This document shows positions 62,020-64,000 of a stretch of DNA of 64,000 nucleotides, piece after piece. Below the pieces are notes generated by a model, which saw only the letters and a list, made by a program, of their open reading frames with translations, did no database searches and was not told the DNA's origin. A program made the position numbers and the translations under genes. Numbering within the stretch: position 1 is the first letter of the stretch; every line of letters begins with the position of its first letter. The DNA is from CAYPPG01 sp964412555 (GTDB lineage: Bacteria; Hinthialibacterota; Hinthialibacteria; Hinthialibacterales; Hinthialibacteraceae): contig CAYPPG010000002.1 of NCBI GenBank assembly GCA_964412555.1, positions 151,234-215,233 on the forward strand, read 5' to 3'.

Positions 62020-63681
62020 TCAAACTCCTGCGGGGGCTGTTGCCGGTGTAGAGTTTTTCGGGGTATTTTTTGAGGGAAATGTCGACTTATTGGATTTTGA
62101 AGATGAGGAAACTCCAATGGGTGGCATTTGAGTGAGAGTATCCAGTATCTGATTCAAGAAAAGGATTCGCTGTTGTTTTGCATGAAAACTATGGCTTGTG
62201 TAATCGATTCCTTTGTACTCGTCACAGGGGAAGCGCACGTACGTACGATAAGGCTGGTCGTCCAGTTCGGCAAATTCGTTTGAATACTCGTTGTCCATCG
62301 GTGCCAAATTGATAATCCATCCCTTTTCTTCGGCATCCGTTTCGCTTAAGAAACGATCCCGCATACTTTCTTTTTTCTTCCGCATGAGGATTTGAGTGAT
62401 GTAGTTTCCATCTGGGGGAAATTCTCGATGCTGCTTTTTTTGCAATATCGCCGGTAAAGTGGAATGATCCATTGCCGCTTCCATTTGTTTTTCGATTTCT
62501 TCTGTCTTGACGGTGAGTAATGCCGGAGTGATTGGGTCTTTTCCTGTGGGGGATGCGAAAACACTAAGCAACTCTTCAATATGTTTCAGATATTGATCCG
62601 AAGCGAAGGCACGGGCGCTTTTGTCCCCTCCATGAAATATGACATGACGGGGAAATAAGTTGATAAACTCGTGAAGAGAACGAAAATCCGGATTCAACTG
62701 TTGAATGATCATTTCCCGAAAATGAGGACATACACGGGCTCCGACGAGTAATTCACGCGCATTTTTGTGATCGACGAGGTTGAAATTCACTCCTTTCGTG
62801 AATTGCCACGTATAAAAGGTGGTTTCCAATTCGTCGATATGATCCGAACTGAGTTGGATTTCTTTACGATTGATTTCCTCTTCGAGCACTTCACGGAAAT
62901 GTTGCGATTCCCGAATATCATCTTCGTAGTCTTTCAACAAACCTTCCCGAACACTGGAGCGAATTGAATGAAGAACTGGATTCCCATGCGAGATTCCCCC
63001 CCGGGAAAGCTGCGATTCCAATGCACTCTTGTAGGAGGATACAAATTGGCGCCATCCTTCGAATCCGTGAATGTGGAAGATATATTGACTATTGGGGTCT
63101 TCCATACGGAAACCTTTCGAATTCGCGCTCAATATTTGTTCACCCACATTCGAAAGTACCCGGCGAATCTGCCAGGTTCCGAACCGGTGGCGTACTTTTT
63201 CTTTTTCAACGTTGATTCCTTGTTCCCGCAAAATGGATTCGGCCTCGGAAATGGATACCGATAACGTATCGTGGATAATTTTGGAAACGAGTTTCTGGAT
63301 GGTGGAATTTAATGCGTCCGTGCGATGAATGATATTGTCGATATGCCCTTTCAGTTTTTCCAAGGGCACTTTTTGGCCGGATTCATGCTGCTTGCATTGA
63401 TTTTCAAAGAAGAGTAAATCGTCGGGGGTGAGCCAAACTTTCGCTTTCTTAAAAGCCTCACGAACAATTCGTTCCGCCCATACGCGCTCGCCGGTGGTTT
63501 TTCGCCACCCCCATTTGTAAAACGGATTGGTATTCTCCCCCGTCCATTTTTCGATCAGCCCCAAATCGACCAGCAGTTGGTTTTGTTTTTTATACGTACT
63601 CATAGCCAAGGAACACATCACTGTGCCCCCGACGACCAGTACCAGTAAAAAACCAACTATTACACTGAACATTTTGAACAA
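62020..63681 (-). CDS. Hypothetical protein with one N-terminal membrane helix
   Basis: A 553-residue protein with a single N-terminal helix (MFSVIVGFLLVLVVGGTVMC) and a large soluble part. Visible segments are NPFYKWGWRKTTGERVWAER, a helical region around HIDNIIHRTDALNSTIQKLV, and NLAPMDNEYSNEFAELDDQP. The C-terminus is low-complexity and rich in Ser, Thr, Lys and Pro, ending KNSTPATAPAGV. No family is recognised and no catalytic motif stands out. Its 3' end faces the oxidoreductase 3' end with 14 bases between stops. Function unknown. Confidence 0.6.
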   Translation of the reverse strand: MFKMFSVIVGFLLVLVVGGTVMCSLAMSTYKKQNQLLVDLGLIEKWTGENTNPFYKWGWRKTTGERVWAERIVREAFKKAKVWLTPDDLLFFENQCKQHESGQKVPLEKLKGHIDNIIHRTDALNSTIQKLVSKIIHDTLSVSISEAESILREQGINVEKEKVRHRFGTWQIRRVLSNVGEQILSANSKGFRMEDPNSQYIFHIHGFEGWRQFVSSYKSALESQLSRGGISHGNPVLHSIRSSVREGLLKDYEDDIRESQHFREVLEEEINRKEIQLSSDHIDELETTFYTWQFTKGVNFNLVDHKNARELLVGARVCPHFREMIIQQLNPDFRSLHEFINLFPRHVIFHGGDKSARAFASDQYLKHIEELLSVFASPTGKDPITPALLTVKTEEIEKQMEAAMDHSTLPAILQKKQHREFPPDGNYITQILMRKKKESMRDRFLSETDAEEKGWIINLAPMDNEYSNEFAELDDQPYRTYVRFPCDEYKGIDYTSHSFHAKQQRILFLNQILDTLTQMPPIGVSSSSKSNKSTFPSKNTPKNSTPATAPAGV

Positions 63682-64000
63682 TCACAAATCAGAGTATTTT
63701 CTGCCGTATAAGATGCTCATTTTTTCCTCTATTGATTCATTTCTTTCTAGGTTTTTATTCTTCCTGAAAAGCAATCTTGTTCCAAATCGCTATAATTCAG
63801 AACCTCTTCTTTACAAGATTGTATCATAAATTTGCAAAATAGGCAAATATATTGCAAGATTTTTTTCCAGTGCTTCACTTCAATAAACAGTACCTAAGCA
63901 ATTATTATGCTAATTTATCATATGCCGTCAGCCCACTCTCCACCAATTGTCAATAGCCGGGTACCTTTGACCCCCCTGGAGTCGGTTAGGTGTGACCCGT
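63682..64000. other. Terminal intergenic stretch without supported gene
   Basis: AT-rich for most of its length, without an ORF I can support. The last 40 bases include GGTACCTTTGACCCCCCTGG and a nearby GTGTGACCC that could belong to an element continuing outside the window. Confidence 0.4.

Overview
The window is about 64 kb of chromosome from a Gram-negative bacterium of medium GC, probably an uncultured lineage near the PVC, Hydrogenedentota or Poribacteria groups. This placement is inferred from gene content: Gfo/Idh/MocA oxidoreductases, a sulfatase, SUMF1-domain proteins, BlaI/M56 pairs, FG-GAP proteins, a URO-D family protein, an O-antigen ligase type protein and FecR-type proteins. 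MurF and Ddl imply ordinary peptidoglycan. I found no rRNA, tRNA, CRISPR array, prophage or intact insertion sequence.

Layout. 1-10.6 kb: 5' part of glgC, a membrane glycosyltransferase-like protein coupled to a CbiX/SirB chelatase, a YdjY-type lipoprotein, an NtrC-type response regulator with an altered GAFTGA loop, a TPR protein coupled to a pilin-like protein, a universal stress protein and rsmD. 10.6-22.3 kb: an FG-GAP protein, two tandem paralogous exported proteins with hairpin leaders and terminators, a redoxin, a hydrolase, a decayed DUF4351-like gene, a membrane-anchored MurF-type ligase with ddl, a Tat-exported oxidoreductase and an IS481-type transposase remnant. 22.3-36 kb: a SUMF1-domain protein, a 1670-residue exported LamG/thrombospondin-type-3 protein, a BlaI repressor with an M56 peptidase fused to an FG-GAP propeller, another SUMF1-domain protein, and a FecR/DUF6600-like protein with a long Ser/Arg-rich tail. 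36-45 kb: a CHAT-protease membrane protein, a beta-carbonic anhydrase fused to a Dabb domain, a PduO-type adenosyltransferase, and a sigma-54 activator facing a PRC-barrel / HesB-like / PRC-barrel / GT4 cassette that has a near-consensus sigma-54 promoter. 45-64 kb: an ECF sigma/anti-sigma pair, cell-surface glycan membrane proteins, a sulfatase-GH39 operon behind a URO-D protein and a periplasmic-propeller diguanylate cyclase, a phosphatase, a second Gfo/Idh/MocA protein and hypotheticals.

Themes. Five otherwise unrelated exported proteins (12124, 13456, 23976, 52103, 53581) end in the same short tail, roughly V/I, one to three residues, N/K/H, W/F, two residues, Y/F at the C-terminus. This is my best candidate for an undescribed sorting or anchoring signal. 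A second theme is a set of short intergenic palindromes with compensating stem changes, which also extend one coding region. A third is regulatory wiring visible in the DNA: the sigma-54 promoter between a sigma-54 activator and the PRC-barrel cassette, and ATGA-type couplings in several operons.
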